Shown: positions 22,691 through 34,226 of the stretch, piece by piece
Numbering within the stretch: the first letter of the stretch is position 1
Layout of the letters: each line of letters opens with the position of its first letter
NCBI RefSeq assembly: GCF_040939455.1
Contig: NC_134112.1
Coordinates: 69,690,001-69,754,000 of the forward strand
Reading direction: 5' to 3'
DNA: 64,000 nt
From: Microcebus murinus
Lineage: Eukaryota > Chordata > Mammalia > Primates > Cheirogaleidae
The notes under the pieces: generated by a model
Database searches by the model: none
Told to the model about the DNA's origin: nothing
The model's input: the letters and a program-made list of their open reading frames with translations, nothing else
Translations under genes and position numbers: made by a program

Positions 22691-23109
22691 TGTGTGCTGG
22701 TCATTTGACTTTTTGCTCCCATAATTTTTCCTTTCTCTTCCACTGTTCTACTCTTGCTTCCCAAGTTCCTGTTGGAGCTAGCTTCCGTCTGGGTTCAGAG
22801 CTGTACAGCACTAGCAGAAAAAGATTAGAAGGTGGGAGAAAGGGAGAAGCCAAGAGTCTGAATTTCAACCCCCATTCCTCCTTGGAGGGCTTTTATGGCC
22901 AGGCAACAGCTTTGACTCCTTCAGGGCCCCAGCTCCTGCTAGGCAGCTCTTTGGTCTGTGATTTTAGATCCTACTGGGCAACCTCCACTTTGGTTCTAGT
23001 TCCCACCTGATGGCTCTGGCTTCTCAATGCTGAAAACATCTCCTGCTATTGCCCCTACTTTGTGATTACTGGCTTGCAAGTGAAGATAATATGAGTACCA
23101 AAGTGATAT
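22691..23109. other. GC-richer unassigned segment
   Basis: A block richer in G and C than its surroundings ('ggctctggcttctcaatgct', 'cctcctgctattgcccct'). It looks like a medium-reiterated mammalian repeat, but I cannot name it. The 106-codon plus frame shows no motif. Confidence 0.35.
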
Positions 23110-23210
23110 TATAGTGAGAATTTTACCATTATCTGTACTTAAAATCCTTAGTACAAAGTATGGCACACAGAATCCATTTAATAAATGTTATTGTTATATC
23201 AAACCAACCG
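23110..23210 (+). mobile_element. L2/MIR 3' end
   Basis: The sequence 'agtatggcacacagaatcca' followed by 'tttaataaatgttattgtta' is the shared L2/MIR 3' terminus in sense. Confidence 0.5.
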
Positions 23211-23299
23211 TGTTAAAAACAAACAAATGCCAACTTCTGAAATTCAAAAGTACCATACAGAAATTTAATAAGCGTGGAACAATGTGCATAACATAACAA

Positions 23300-23940
23300 A
23301 GGGTTAATATTAATAATAAAATCCTCTTGCTAAGCAATACAGAAAACAAACTCTATAATAGAAAATGGATAAAGAGCATACATTAGAATTCAAAAGCGAA
23401 GAATGCAAGTAATTATTAATAAAGCAAAATCAGTAATAATTAAGATAATACACATTTAAGCCACAAAAGTTATTATATTGCACAAAAAATAATATATTTG
23501 GTACAGAAAAATAAAAAAAAAACAATGCCCTTTAGTGCTGGGCTGAGAATGTGGATATAAGCCCTCCCATTCAAATCAATACAACTTTTCTAAAATGGAA
23601 ATTGAGAAAACTGGATCAAGCCTCCAAAACATGCAGATTTCTATGAGATTATCCCCTGAAAATATTCAGAGTTACACATAAACATTACAGAGAGAAGGAT
23701 GTATGTCACAGGGTTAGTTACATTAATGATGAATTTATAGCAGCCTAATGCTCAAGGGTAGGGATTGGTTAAGTAAATCATTTCACATTGAAAAATGCAA
23801 CTTTGTGTATCTTAAGTTGTTGCTATAGAAGAATATCTATTGGCAAGAGACAATATTTTTAAAACTTATGTCCTTAAAGTCTGGAAAATATATACCAAAG
23901 GGCAATCAGCTTTTATGAAATGAAAATAGAATTAATAAAC
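23300..23940 (+). mobile_element. Ancient L1M 3' region, diverged
   Basis: Around 23690-23870 the order of blocks fits the 3' end of ORF2 and 3' UTR of an old L1. They are 'atttatagcagcctaatgct', 'ggattggttaagtaaatcat' and 'gttgctatagaagaatatct' (the '...gcagc.attaaa...' segment). No frame is left. Confidence 0.4.
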
Positions 23941-25186
23941 ATTCAATTTTCCATGTTTTCCTTGTCTGCTATACTTATTCTATTGAATACAAATTGTTTT
24001 TAAAGAAAGAAATGAATATTAAAATTTAAGATTCAGACTTCTAGCTTACTCTTTTATTTGCTAGAGATTCAAAATAACAGTTATAACTGGAGCATCTTTT
24101 TGTAAAATGAACCGATAGATATATATTAAGAAAAATATTTCATCTAACAATGAAGTATCCAAATTTTGTGTACCTAAAGGTGGGAGATCTCTGAAGCTAA
24201 CATTGTTGCTGAGTATTAAGACCACCTTCAAAGCATTAATTTATCTTCAAAAGTGTTTCAGTGTCGGTCACATGGATGGATAGCTGGGCAAATGAAAATT
24301 GGTTCCCTTTAGACAGTCTCTGCTGCAGGTGAATTTCTATTTACCCCATTATATTTCTTTTTTTCTCCTATTTCTGTGCAAGACAAAAAAATAAGCCCCA
24401 TGTTACAAAATTTCTCTTTCTAAGTGAATAAAGCTATTAACATTTCACAGCAATATTAACTAAGAAAAACTCAACATATATTTCTTGGTGAGGCTTAGAA
24501 GACTCACCATTCTTAGACTCATCTTTTATCCTGTCTTTAACTGTTACACTTTTCTCTCAAGTTTATCTTTTAGTGCTGCTGTTGATGAGGGATATTAAGA
24601 GAACTCATGTGGATAAGGTGCATCTAGTACTTCATTTCTGTGCAAAAATCTTCCCTGGCCTATTTTGCCCCCATCAATTGCAGCTATATACTCATTCATG
24701 TTTTTCCCTTCTCCGTTCTGTCTCTATCTTCACTCTGAAGTAACACACTTTGGGTTTGACAGTTTCATATCTCCTGCCAAACATTTTGCTTGGATTTTCA
24801 ATCTTTAGTTATAAAGCTATTAGTTGATGTTGTTTCTTTCCCTAAACTGGGGTCCAATTGATTGCTTTATCTTCATAACAGGAAGGGGAACAAAGCAAAA
24901 CAATTAAGCATTAGAATGTGTCAGAAATGGTAGTTTTCTTTGGATTTCAAGAGTTTAATTCAGTAACAATTACTACTTAGTATGTTCTGGGCACTAACAT
25001 GCTAACACTAACATGACTAACATGTCAGGGACTTTGCCTTTATCACCACTGGTGTGTTCATCAAATACCATAGATACGTGGTCCACAGTGGACACTCAAT
25101 ACATCTTTGTGCATGCATGCTTGGATGAGTGAATGACAGAGACACTCTCTCTCTGCCCTTATGTGGCTTAGATACTACTGTTGTCA
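23941..25186. other. Unassigned AT-rich stretch
   Basis: No gene. Nothing is confidently assignable to a repeat family. Confidence 0.45.
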
Positions 25187-25196
25187 ACCTTTTCTC

Positions 25197-25275
25197 TTCC
25201 TTCCTTCCTTCCTTCCTTCCTTCCTTCCTTCCTTCCTTCCTTCCTTCCTTCCTTCCTTCCTTCCTTCCTTCCTTC

Positions 25276-25326
<51 letters not shown>

Positions 25327-25328
25327 TC
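25197..25328. repeat. Compound microsatellite (TTCC)20(TTTC)13
   Basis: Twenty perfect TTCC units (25197-25276) pass directly into thirteen TTTC units (25277-25328) and then into the Alu tail. On the minus strand this is a (GAAA)n(GGAA)n tract grown from the Alu A-tail. The many open frames across it are artefacts of the repeat. Confidence 0.97.
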
Positions 25329-25639
25329 AGACAGAGTCTCACTCTGTTGCCTGGACTAGAGTGCCATCGTGGTGTCAGCCTCACTCACAGCAACCTCAAA
25401 CTTCTGGGCTTAAGCAATCCTCTTGCCTCAGCCTCCCAAGTAACTGGGACTACAGGCACATGCCACTATGTCCGGCTAATTTTTTATATATATTTTTAGT
25501 TGTCTAGCTAATTTTTTTCTATTTTTTTTTAGTAGGGACGGGGTCTCACTCTTGCTCAGGCTGGTCTCGAACTCCTGAGCTCAATCGATCCACCAGTCTC
25601 GGCCTCCCAGAGTGCTAGGATTACATGTGTGAGCCATTG
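25329..25639 (-). mobile_element. Alu SINE, strepsirrhine-type, full length
   Basis: The reverse-complemented Alu starts with 'agacagagtctcactctgtt' and ends with 'gattacatgtgtgagccatt'. Both arms are present. The middle holds an AT-rich spacer with a partial duplication of 'gctaatttttt'. The tail has become the adjacent microsatellite. A short target duplication 'accttttct' is seen at 25187-25195 and 25640-25648. CpG loss is moderate, so it is older than the Alu at 49918. Confidence 0.92.
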
Positions 25640-25719
25640 ACCTTTTCTTTGCCTACTCACATGTGCAAAACCCTCCAGCCTTTGGTTTTAGTGGTTTTAA
25701 ATATAATGGTTTGAGAATT

Positions 25720-25990
25720 GTTAGAAATAAATCTAAGCTATGGGAGCCCAGAAAATAGGCATTTGAATTAGCCTCTGGTGATTCTGATAAGGCTTCCTGG
25801 AGGAGGAATACTTGAGCTGAATCTTGAAAGTGGTTGGGGAGTTAGCTAGTTAAAAAAGACAATGGCTGGTGCAGAAGTGCAAACCTCAGTCCTAAGGTGA
25901 AGGTCATGGATGTGAGTGAGTGGCAGGACTGGCTACCTGATGTTCAGGCCCATTGCAGTGGCATAGGCGGCATGCTCAGGAAGCCAGCTC
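25720..25990 (-). mobile_element. Possible L2 fragment
   Basis: The stretch 'aaggcttcctggaggaggaa', 'tacttgagctgaatcttgaa' and 'agtcctaaggtgaaggtcat' resembles reverse-complemented L2. It is diverged. Confidence 0.4.
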
Positions 25991-26494
25991 TGACAAGGAG
26001 ATATGTTCCCACCACTAACATAAGGGATGGGGTCATGGCAACCAGGAAAACCGGGTAAAAGGGACAGCATGGTCTAGCCTCAGTGGAAAATTAACCCCCA
26101 TGCTGCCAGAACTTCTTATTTTCCAAGAGAAACTAGAAATGGAATGGTTACAGTTGAACTCCTACAATTCAAAAATGTTTAGCTCAATCAAAATCAAATT
26201 AAAATATACTTGGCAGGCCAAAGCAGCAAGGCTGCAGGCCCAATCTGGCATGAGGGCCACTGGTTTGCCCCATGTATCCTGGAGCAATCTTCCAGCCAAA
26301 TGTTGTTCACAAACTCTGTTGATTGGACAATAGCATCCAAGAGAATCCTTTTCAAGTTTACTTTGAAGTACTGTTAAAGTTCAGAAATAATAAAGGTTTA
26401 GTATAAGACTGAGAATGTTCTTACATGTTCCTATTTCAGAATTTTCACAATATTTGAAAAGATGCTTCCCTTCTTATATTTTAGTCCAAAGGAT

Positions 26495-26650
26495 CTTAAA
26501 TAGTGATGATGCTACCCAGAGTCACATGTGAAAGATTTAAAATGTAGACACCAGAGAACCACCTGAACCCTATTGAATCAGAATATACAGGGCTGTGAAA
26601 CTAAAATCCATATATAGAAAAGCTCTGTGTGCACGGCCCAGAATATCTTT
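26495..26650 (+). mobile_element. MER5A-like hAT MITE
   Basis: Order of blocks: 'gagtcacatgtgaaagattt', 'aaaatgtagacaccagagaa', 'cctattgaatcagaatatac', 'agggctgtgaaactaaaatc'. The 'attgaatcagaat' core is characteristic. A (TG)n run follows at 26660-26676. Confidence 0.5.
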
Positions 26651-26676
26651 GGGATTTTGTGTGTGTGTGTTGTGCT

Positions 26677-27959
26677 ACTAAAATCAAGGGTAAGCGTAAA
26701 TATTCCTATGGAGCTTCTAAGAAATGTACTTATATTGTCTCTATTTTGTTTAATAAAAGCTTCAAATATATTGAAGAAATAATATAAAAATAAAGATTAT
26801 AAGACTATAATATTACTTTTAGGAAAAAATGGAATAACTAATTGACAAATAGTAACAGATATATGTAATGTGGACATAATCATTACATTCATACATTAAA
26901 GTTATATTATATATTTGTGATATCAAATAAATAGTGAACAGAATGAGAGTCACTTAAAGTATTGATTTACTCTCCACTCAAAACCCAATTAATAGGTATA
27001 AGCATGACTGATAAATGTTTTATAGTTTCCTTTCTAGCTATAAGTCAAGTCTACTTTTTCTTAATAGAAAAGTTTCTAGATATGCATAAATTGCCAGAAA
27101 ATAAATTTAAATATGTTAAATTTAGTGAAATGCTAGGAATAATTTTCTTAATAAAATTATAAATATTTGGCTTGTTAATTTTTTAAAAAGCTTTTAGGAA
27201 GTTATGCTTCTAGAAATCTGCTGGAGCATTCTGGGGACAATTGCAATCATGTAACAATGAGTGCATTTCAAACAAATGGTATTGTTCCTGCATGATTACC
27301 AAGTTATGGCAACTTTTGAAGTACTGCCTTTCTCTAGATGTTTTACAATTTTAGTTACCATAACAACATAAGGTTATTGGTCCTTTACTCCTAAGAGAAA
27401 AATTGTTAAATTTTTTTTCATTTCCCTGAAGAAGCTTAAAACATGATAGGTAAAATGTCACATTTAATAATACCAATTCAGTGCAATGTAGAGAATCAGG
27501 GAAAAATAAATATCTGTAGAGTTGTATTAATCATGTGATCTCCTTTTCCTAAGTACTTCAACATATTTTGCCAATATTGCATCATATTTGAAAGTTGTGA
27601 AATTATTTTACATACTAGAAATTCTACATTTTAATAATGTGATCTTAAATGCAAATAATTGTCTCTTAAATTATACTTAGGAAAGATGCGTAAAAATTTT
27701 AAATATATTTTATTCATATTTAATAATAGAAAATATTAACATATTTGTAGTAAGTACATATTTTACATATAGAGAGATAGGTAGATATAGACAGAGGGAA
27801 TTTGCTTTAAATGAGGCACCATTCAAAAAATTGAGGGCCAAATGTCTCTCCCATTCAGTATCAATCTTTTTTTATAGCTGAGTCGCCTCCCATTCTCTTT
27901 CTATAAGGAAAAGAAAGTTATAGGTTAAATGGCTAAGAACTTAAAGAGATCGTTTTAAA
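26677..27959. other. Unassigned AT-rich stretch
   Basis: Very AT-rich, with no recognisable gene or repeat family. Confidence 0.45.
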
Positions 27960-28400
27960 AATTAGGTTAAGTGAAATAAGCCAGATACAGAAAGAAAAAA
28001 ATACTGCATGATATCAATTACATATGGAATCTAAAGAAATCAAATACATAGAAATAGAAAGTATAGTAGTGGATACCAAGGGCTGGGGGTAGTGGGCAGT
28101 GTGAATTGAGGAGATGTAGGTCAAAGGTACAAAGTTGCAACTATGTACAATAAATAAGTCTAGAGACCTAATGTGCATCATGATGGCTATAATTAATAAC
28201 ACTGTATTGTATACTAGAAATTTGCTAAGAGAGTAGATTTCCAGTGCTGTCATCACCGAAAATAAATAAAAATGATAATGATGTGAGGATATAAATATGT
28301 AAATTACCTTGACTGTAGTAAATATTTCACTATATAAATATATATGAAAACATCATTTATATGTCTTAAATATATATAATTTTATTAAAAATTAGTTTAA
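27960..28400 (+). mobile_element. L1 (L1MA/L1PB-like) 3' UTR
   Basis: The sequence 'aagtgaaataagccagatac' marks the end of ORF2. It is followed by 'tgatatcaattacatatgga', 'gtggataccaagggctgggg', 'gtaggtcaaaggtacaaagt', 'gatggctataattaataaca', 'ctgtattgtatactagaaat' and 'ttgctaagagagtagatttc'. The end is near 'atatatataattttatt'. Sense orientation and 5'-truncated. Confidence 0.75.
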
Positions 28401-29999
28401 ATATTGTGAAAATTGAACTAGAAATGGTAGCATTAAATAAGTAAGTACTAAAGGAATATTAAAATAGAAATTAGGACCCAGATTCCAGTTCCTTCTTTGG
28501 AAGATTGCTGTCACAGTCCCTTTTCAAAAGGTGAATCCTAGTGGCCAGCTTGGTGCTGTGTTATTCTGATCCAAGGGACCAAGTTTGAGTTTTCCCACCA
28601 TAAATTCTTTCATATAATAAATCACTTAATTTCTTTCATATAATAAATCAATTTCTTTGGTGCCAATACTACAAAGGGAACTTTCCGTTTACGTTTTTGT
28701 GGGATAATTATTACTATTGAATGATGAATGAGAAGAAGGCATGGTGTCCACGCCGGGTCAGTATTCTCCCCCCTTGTCTGTGTACCACTGAGAGCCCCCA
28801 GGAAGGAAAATAGGCACCTACACCACCATACTATTAAAACATATCTAAGAAGACAGTTTGAATTTTTTACTCTTTTTGTAAGAGATAATCAGCACTGACT
28901 CCAGCTCACCTCATATTCCAGATTATTACCATTGCCTATAGAAGTCTAAGCCTCTCAGGATGCCTGTTATACTAAGGCTTAGCCCCATATTATTAACTAC
29001 TTTATACATCAATGACCATGACTACTAAATCACCTGACCCTCTCACTCCAAACCTTTTTTCTATGTCCTCTGAGATTTGAGATCTGGGATCAGTAAACTC
29101 TTTTAAATCTTCATTGTCTTCACTGAATGTTCTCTTTGCCTCTTTCCTATGACTGGAACCTGGCTGCCTGTGGAGAACACGCTCTCCCTGCAGTACTCTC
29201 AAGTAGATGTTCTGTTTCCTCTCAAAACCTATGTATTTTAGGACCAAGAGGTAAGTGTTCTCTCTCTGTCCTGCTGCCTCCAAGACGTTTCTCCTGTTTT
29301 CTCCTTGAAAAGCTAAAGCTTCTGCCATCAAGATATAATACTTGCTGCCCCTCCTTGGTACCAATATCTATAGATGTTCTTTCTAATTGATTCTCCCATT
29401 TATTATATAATTTGGTCTCTCTGTCCTTCACTTAGTCATGTTTTCATTCTTTGTAATTTGTCATCCACAAGGCTGAACCACTTTCTGGCCTCCCAGTTCC
29501 TCCACTTTTTCATTTCTAACAGCATTTTTCTTGCACTTCCATGATCAAACCCTATAATGTTGAAATCATCACCAACATGAACTTCAAACACACCCCTGGC
29601 TGTCAGCATCTCCCATCAAGTCCTTCCTCTGTCACCATTTTTTATGCTTCACTGAGATGAGTGTAACTCACTTTCTTACTATCCATTATGCCCATTCCAA
29701 ATTTTGTCTTAATTTCTCCTCACCTAGATCATATTTTACATTGTTATAATCACTCCCTGGAAAAAGCCTGGTTCTTGTCTTTTTTCATACTTAACTGTCA
29801 AAACCATAATCCTGATTTAACCCAAATATCCTACATCTCTGTGCCTGAAGCTGAAAGTTGCTAGAATCATATCACAAATGGAATGTCTGGTTTTACTTTA
29901 AATTAATAATCACATATCTCTACTGGATACTCAACTGTATTCACCACCACCTTCCCTAGTATGTTAACTTCCCCCGTCACAGAAAAACCATTTATATGA
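28401..29999. other. Unassigned region, partly pyrimidine-rich
   Basis: The 29000-29900 part is CT-rich on the plus strand and may include upstream L2 sequence. A tandem 'tttctttcatataataaatc' pair lies at 28607-28650. No gene is supported: the 120-codon minus frame at 29002-29364 shows no recognisable domain. Confidence 0.4.
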
Positions 30000-30595
30000 G
30001 TTTGCTATTGCTTAATAACAAATTACTACAAACTTTCTGGCTTTAAACAATACCAATTTATTATCTCACAGTTCTGTAAGTCAGAAGTTTGAGTGAGATT
30101 GGTTGGGTTCTTTGCTAAGGGCTGAACGCAAGATGTTGGGCAGGCCAGGCTTTTAACTGGAGGCTCTAGGAAAGCATCCACTTGCAAGCTCATCCAGGTT
30201 GTTGATCAAATACAGTTCCCTGTGTTTGTAGAACTGAGATCCCGATTTTCTTGCTGGCTATCATCTGGGGGTCACTTTCAGCTCCTACACATTCCCTTAT
30301 TCCTTAGACTATGGCTTCAAAGACTATATCTTCAAAGCCAGCAGCAATGTGTAATATAATCTCCCTCATGCTTCAAATCTCTGACTTCCTCTTTTGCTCA
30401 CCAGCCAGAGAAAATTGCTATTAAAGGGCTCATGTGATTAGGTTAGGCCCACTCAGACAATTTCCATTTTACCATTTAGAATGATATTTCATCATATGTA
30501 CATGTTTCAGCCTTAACTCCAAGGTGAAGTGGTTACACACAGGTGAGGGACATGGAGGTCATTCTTAGGATTCTGTCCACCACCCTATGCCACAC
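30000..30595 (-). mobile_element. MLT1-type LTR (ERVL-MaLR), antisense
   Basis: Plus-strand order 'gtttgctattgcttaataac', 'aaattactacaaactttctg', 'atttattatctcacagttct', 'gtaagtcagaagtttgagtg', 'tgtgattaggttaggcccac' and 'attcttaggattctgtccac' is the reverse complement of an MLT1 LTR. About 590 bp, with a somewhat expanded middle. Confidence 0.7.
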
Positions 30596-31039
30596 CTTCT
30601 CCTCTCTCAAACTTCACCCACTCTAAAACTCCATGACTTCACCAAGAGAAGAAAAACTCTCAAGAGGGAATGTCTGCCATTATATAAGCTTGCCCACACT
30701 GGTACTCATCATATCTGACTCTTTCAGCAAAAATGTTTTTTGAAAAGCAACTCTATGACTCTCAAAGGAAAATTCCTTCAAACATTCTCAGGGGCTTCCT
30801 GTAGAGGCTTGCCCTCAGTCCTCTGCCACATCATCAATCGCATGGTTTCTGCTGGCTCATTTATTTCAGCTTGCACTCATGCTCCAGTGTCCCCTATTTA
30901 TAAGCAATCTTTCAACAACCCCACCTTTTCCTCTAAATACTATCTAATTGCCCTCCTGTATTAGAACGCAAAACTTGGTGATTGAATTGTCTACACTTCA
31001 ACATTCCTATGCACCACCTTGGGCAATCTTCATCCATGT

Positions 31040-31600
31040 CCATTTCCAGCCTCTCCTTTAAACTGTTCTTGTCAATTTATCAATGTGCTTTGTATTGCCA
31101 AATCCAGTGTACACTTCTGAGTGCTCATATTATTTAACCTGGATGCTCACACTCTCCTGCTTTTGCTAGCTTCCCTTTTTCTCTTTTTCTGCTTGTCCAA
31201 ACCCTAAATGTCAAAGTGTCTTAAAGTCCCATTCTGGTCTCCTTTTATTTCTTTCTTCACTTTCTTCCCAGATAAGTATATCTAGCCACATGGCTTTTAA
31301 AATATAATTTATATGCAGGTGAATTATATGCAGGTGTCAAATTTACATTTTAACCCAAACTTCCTCAAAATCCTCAGTCCTATATTTCCACCAACTTCGT
31401 GTTTAGACAGTGGCAGTAGCTTCCTAACTGACCTTCCTAAATTCATTCTTGTTTCTCTCCAATCCATTACCTACACAACCATCAAAATAATTTTTCTAAA
31501 TCAAATCAGATCATGTCATCCTCTGGTTTTACACTTTTCAATGGTTTCTCGTTACTTTTAGAATAAAATATAAAACCTTCAAGGTTTAGATCCACAAGAG
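31040..31600 (+). mobile_element. L2 ORF2 (reverse transcriptase) remnant
   Basis: In sense, this follows the L2/CR1-clade RT region in nucleotide order: 'gtattgccaaatccagtgta', 'ccaaaccctaaatgtcaaag', 'tatatgcaggtgtcaaattt' and 'acattttaaccc'. It then enters the non-RT part 'cttcctaactgaccttccta', 'ctctccaatccattacctac', 'aatcagatcatgtcatcctc' and 'aatggtttctcgttactttt'. All frames are broken. Confidence 0.6.
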
Positions 31601-32786
31601 AAAAGGCAAGAATAGACCCATTCTTCCGTCACTCAGAGAGAAATGCTGGGCCCAGGGGCTCTGCTGAAAATGCAGTGAGTCCATCCTCCAGCAAGCAACC
31701 TTCATTTCATTGTCCCCTCATTTTGCTCCCTTTTAATAGGTCAGACATTAGAGTGACCTTATTAAGGAAGGACATCAGACTTCTTGGGTACCAGAGAGAT
31801 TGGATTTAAGAGTTCAAACAGGAATAGAAATTGTCTGTGAACTTCAGGTTGTAGTACATGAAGACTCAGAGAAAGACACTGGTGTCCTGTAAAGAAGACC
31901 CTCCGCTGACAGGAAGGACACGGGGCTGATCCTAGCTATCTTGTTCGAGTCCAGGCACTCCAGATTGAATACCCTAGGCCATTTTGGGCAACCCTGCTCT
32001 TTACATAACATCCATAACATAACATCCAGATACTCTCTTTCTCTTATCATTTCATTTTCTTCAGAGCATTTGCCAAAATCAATCATATATTGTATATTTC
32101 AAGAAATTAAAAAGCATTTATTGTATGTCTACAGTGTGTCAGGTATTATTCTATAAACTTGTCTACTTGTGAATTATGTATGTTCTTCACAAAAAGGTAA
32201 GCTCCATCATCAGGGAGATTGTCTGTCTTGAACTCAAGCAGTTTGCCTCCATAGGCCATGCCCTGTCTACTAAGCTTCATGTGTCATGTACAGACTGCAG
32301 CTTACACTAACCATCTAAATGCTCTTCTCCACATGGCAAATGGTATGGGGTATATCATAGGATCGTTTGAGGAATGCTGAAGAGCTTGACATACAGAGGG
32401 AATGACAAAAAATGTTCAGGTATGCTTCAAAGCATAGTTTACCTGCCAAGAACATCTTCATTCTTGATAGGTCTTATTAAAAAGATAAAAAAATAAAAGA
32501 AAGAAAAAAGAAGAAGAAGAAACTTTTACATTAAAAACATAAAATTAATTAAATTTTCAAATAGCAAATAGTAGGCTGAACACAAGAAATTTCAGGTCTA
32601 TAAGAAATTGATGTGATTTGAAATTATAAGAATAAATCATGAGTGAATTTATTAATAGAATTTGGTGTTACGCAAAGAAAAATAATGTCTAGTAGACTTT
32701 TAAATGTCATAGCTCTGATTCAAATATAAAAACTATTCCTGATTAAGAGATTAAATTCCTATATGGGAATTAAAACATGGGAAACC
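31601..32786. other. Unassigned stretch
   Basis: A short L2/MIR-like piece ('aaaagcatttattgtatgtc') lies at 32105-32160 and an A/GAA-rich run at 32477-32522. Otherwise nothing is recognisable. Confidence 0.4.
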
Positions 32787-32804
32787 AAAAAAATCTCATT
32801 GTAG
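32787..32804. repeat. 18-bp target-site duplication, left copy (full-length L1)
   Basis: The sequence aaaaaaatctcattgtag is repeated exactly at 39337-39354. The right copy merges into the A-tail. This fixes the left end of the L1 at 32805. Confidence 0.92.
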
Positions 32805-34226
32805 CTCTCGGTGAAGCAAGATGGCGGACGAATAACACCGCCAGACAGAGTGTCTCTGCAGAAAAGACAGATTCTAGCAGAAATTAGAGGAAAGAAGCAA
32901 GAAGACGAGCATACAGCGGACAAGGGCTGGAAGGAGGGGTACCTGAGACCCCGGGAGACTCCACGGGAGGAGGCTGCGGAGGAGAACTGGAGGCTGAGAC
33001 CACCGGAGCAGCCTGGAGACCAGCGGCGAGGGTAGGTGGATTTGCTGTTTCCCTTCCCCTGCATTTGGGACTGCTGGTGGGCTCCCCAGTGGGTGGAGAG
33101 ACCTGCGGACTACAGCCCAGAGACTGCCGCCGCCAGCCAGCGGTGAGCCTGTAGCAGATTGGCACCAGGTTCCCAACTTCCTCCAGGCACCTCCGTGTGC
33201 ACAGACCCAAGCCACTCGGCAGGCGCCATATTGACTCTTCCTCCCCTCCGCCGACCCTACCCGCGACTGCCCAGAGAGACAATACAGCCACCAGCCAGAG
33301 GCACCTCCAGGGAACGGGACCTTCCCTTTTAGGACCCTATAGCTGACTCAGGGGAACTCAGACTGTGAGCTCCCTACCTGCCGGCCCTCCCACGTGCTGC
33401 TGGCACGGTGTTCCCAGGAGAACGGTGCCAACTCAGAGGCTGAGAGACATAGACCCAGCTTGGGCTCCCTGTGGGTGAATTGGGACTGGAAATCCTCTCC
33501 CTGGTGGGGATACAGTTTGAACTCTGGGACCCAGAGGTCGGACCTACAGACCAGATCCCCTGCACCCAGGGCTAGCATTGCCCGGGGCACAGAAGGGTTA
33601 TATGTGAACAGCCTACTGAGGTCTGTGTGCCTCCAGGGGCGGATCGGCGTCCTAGAGGGCAACCCTCCTCCCAGGAGGAGGCCGTGCGCCCAACCCAGGT
33701 GGCGTTCCTGTGCAGGGAACCTCCCTGCCGGCATCATAGTCCAGGGAGGCCTGGTGGCATGTGGTCTGGCCTGCTGGCAGAGGCCCAGGAGTAGCTGCGG
33801 AGTTGGGGAGGGTGGAAAGAAGCGAGGCCTGTTCCAGACTGCGGGTCTCAGACAGCCCCACCCCCACACCCAGACTTTCTGGCTGAGCAGGACCATTCCA
33901 GCCCCGCCCTGACAGCTTTCCCTGGAAGCAGAGAACAGAACTTTGACCCCTGCTGACTGCCTGAGGGCAGGCTTACCCAACACAGCTCCGCCCAGAACAA
34001 GAGCTGAAAACAGGACACAAAATCAACAGCATAGCCTGTTCCTCCAAGCAAACGCCACCTACTGACAGGGACGGCATCTTGCACAGCCTTTCCATGGCAC
34101 CTACTGACTCAATATAGAGGGAGTGGTCCGATTTCACCCACAGACACCACCTAACGCCTCAGAAACTAAACAAGGTGTGTGAATACCCAAACAATAACTG
34201 ATGGAAAGAAACAACAACTGATTGAC
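32805..34226 (+). promoter_or_regulatory. L1 5' UTR with internal promoter
   Basis: About 1.4 kb of GC- and CpG-richer sequence, clearly distinct from the AT-rich flanks. It starts 'ctctcggtgaagcaagatgg'. The motif AAGATGGCGG at 32818-32827 lies about 14 bases inside the element. This is the position and sequence of the YY1 site that sets transcription start in human L1, which is the basis for calling it a promoter. Antisense open frames here begin at GTG codons or lack family support. Confidence 0.8.

Noticed and set aside
22690..23010. 106-codon plus frame in a GC-richer block, considered as an exon
   Set aside because: No flanking splice sites stood out and the block looks like an interspersed repeat; not supportable as an exon.
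25129..25507. Several overlapping open frames of Ser/Phe/Leu or Lys/Glu/Arg repeats
   Set aside because: They are translations of the (TTCC)n(TTTC)n microsatellite and the Alu; no gene evidence.
29002..29364. 120-codon minus-strand frame
   Set aside because: No recognisable domain or splice context. The region is diverged and may be L2-derived; chance is the best explanation.
32874..33983. Long minus-strand frames in the L1 5' UTR taken from their furthest upstream start
   Set aside because: Those starts are GTG codons, and the length follows from GC-rich, stop-poor composition. Only the ATG-initiated part is kept as a low-interest finding.
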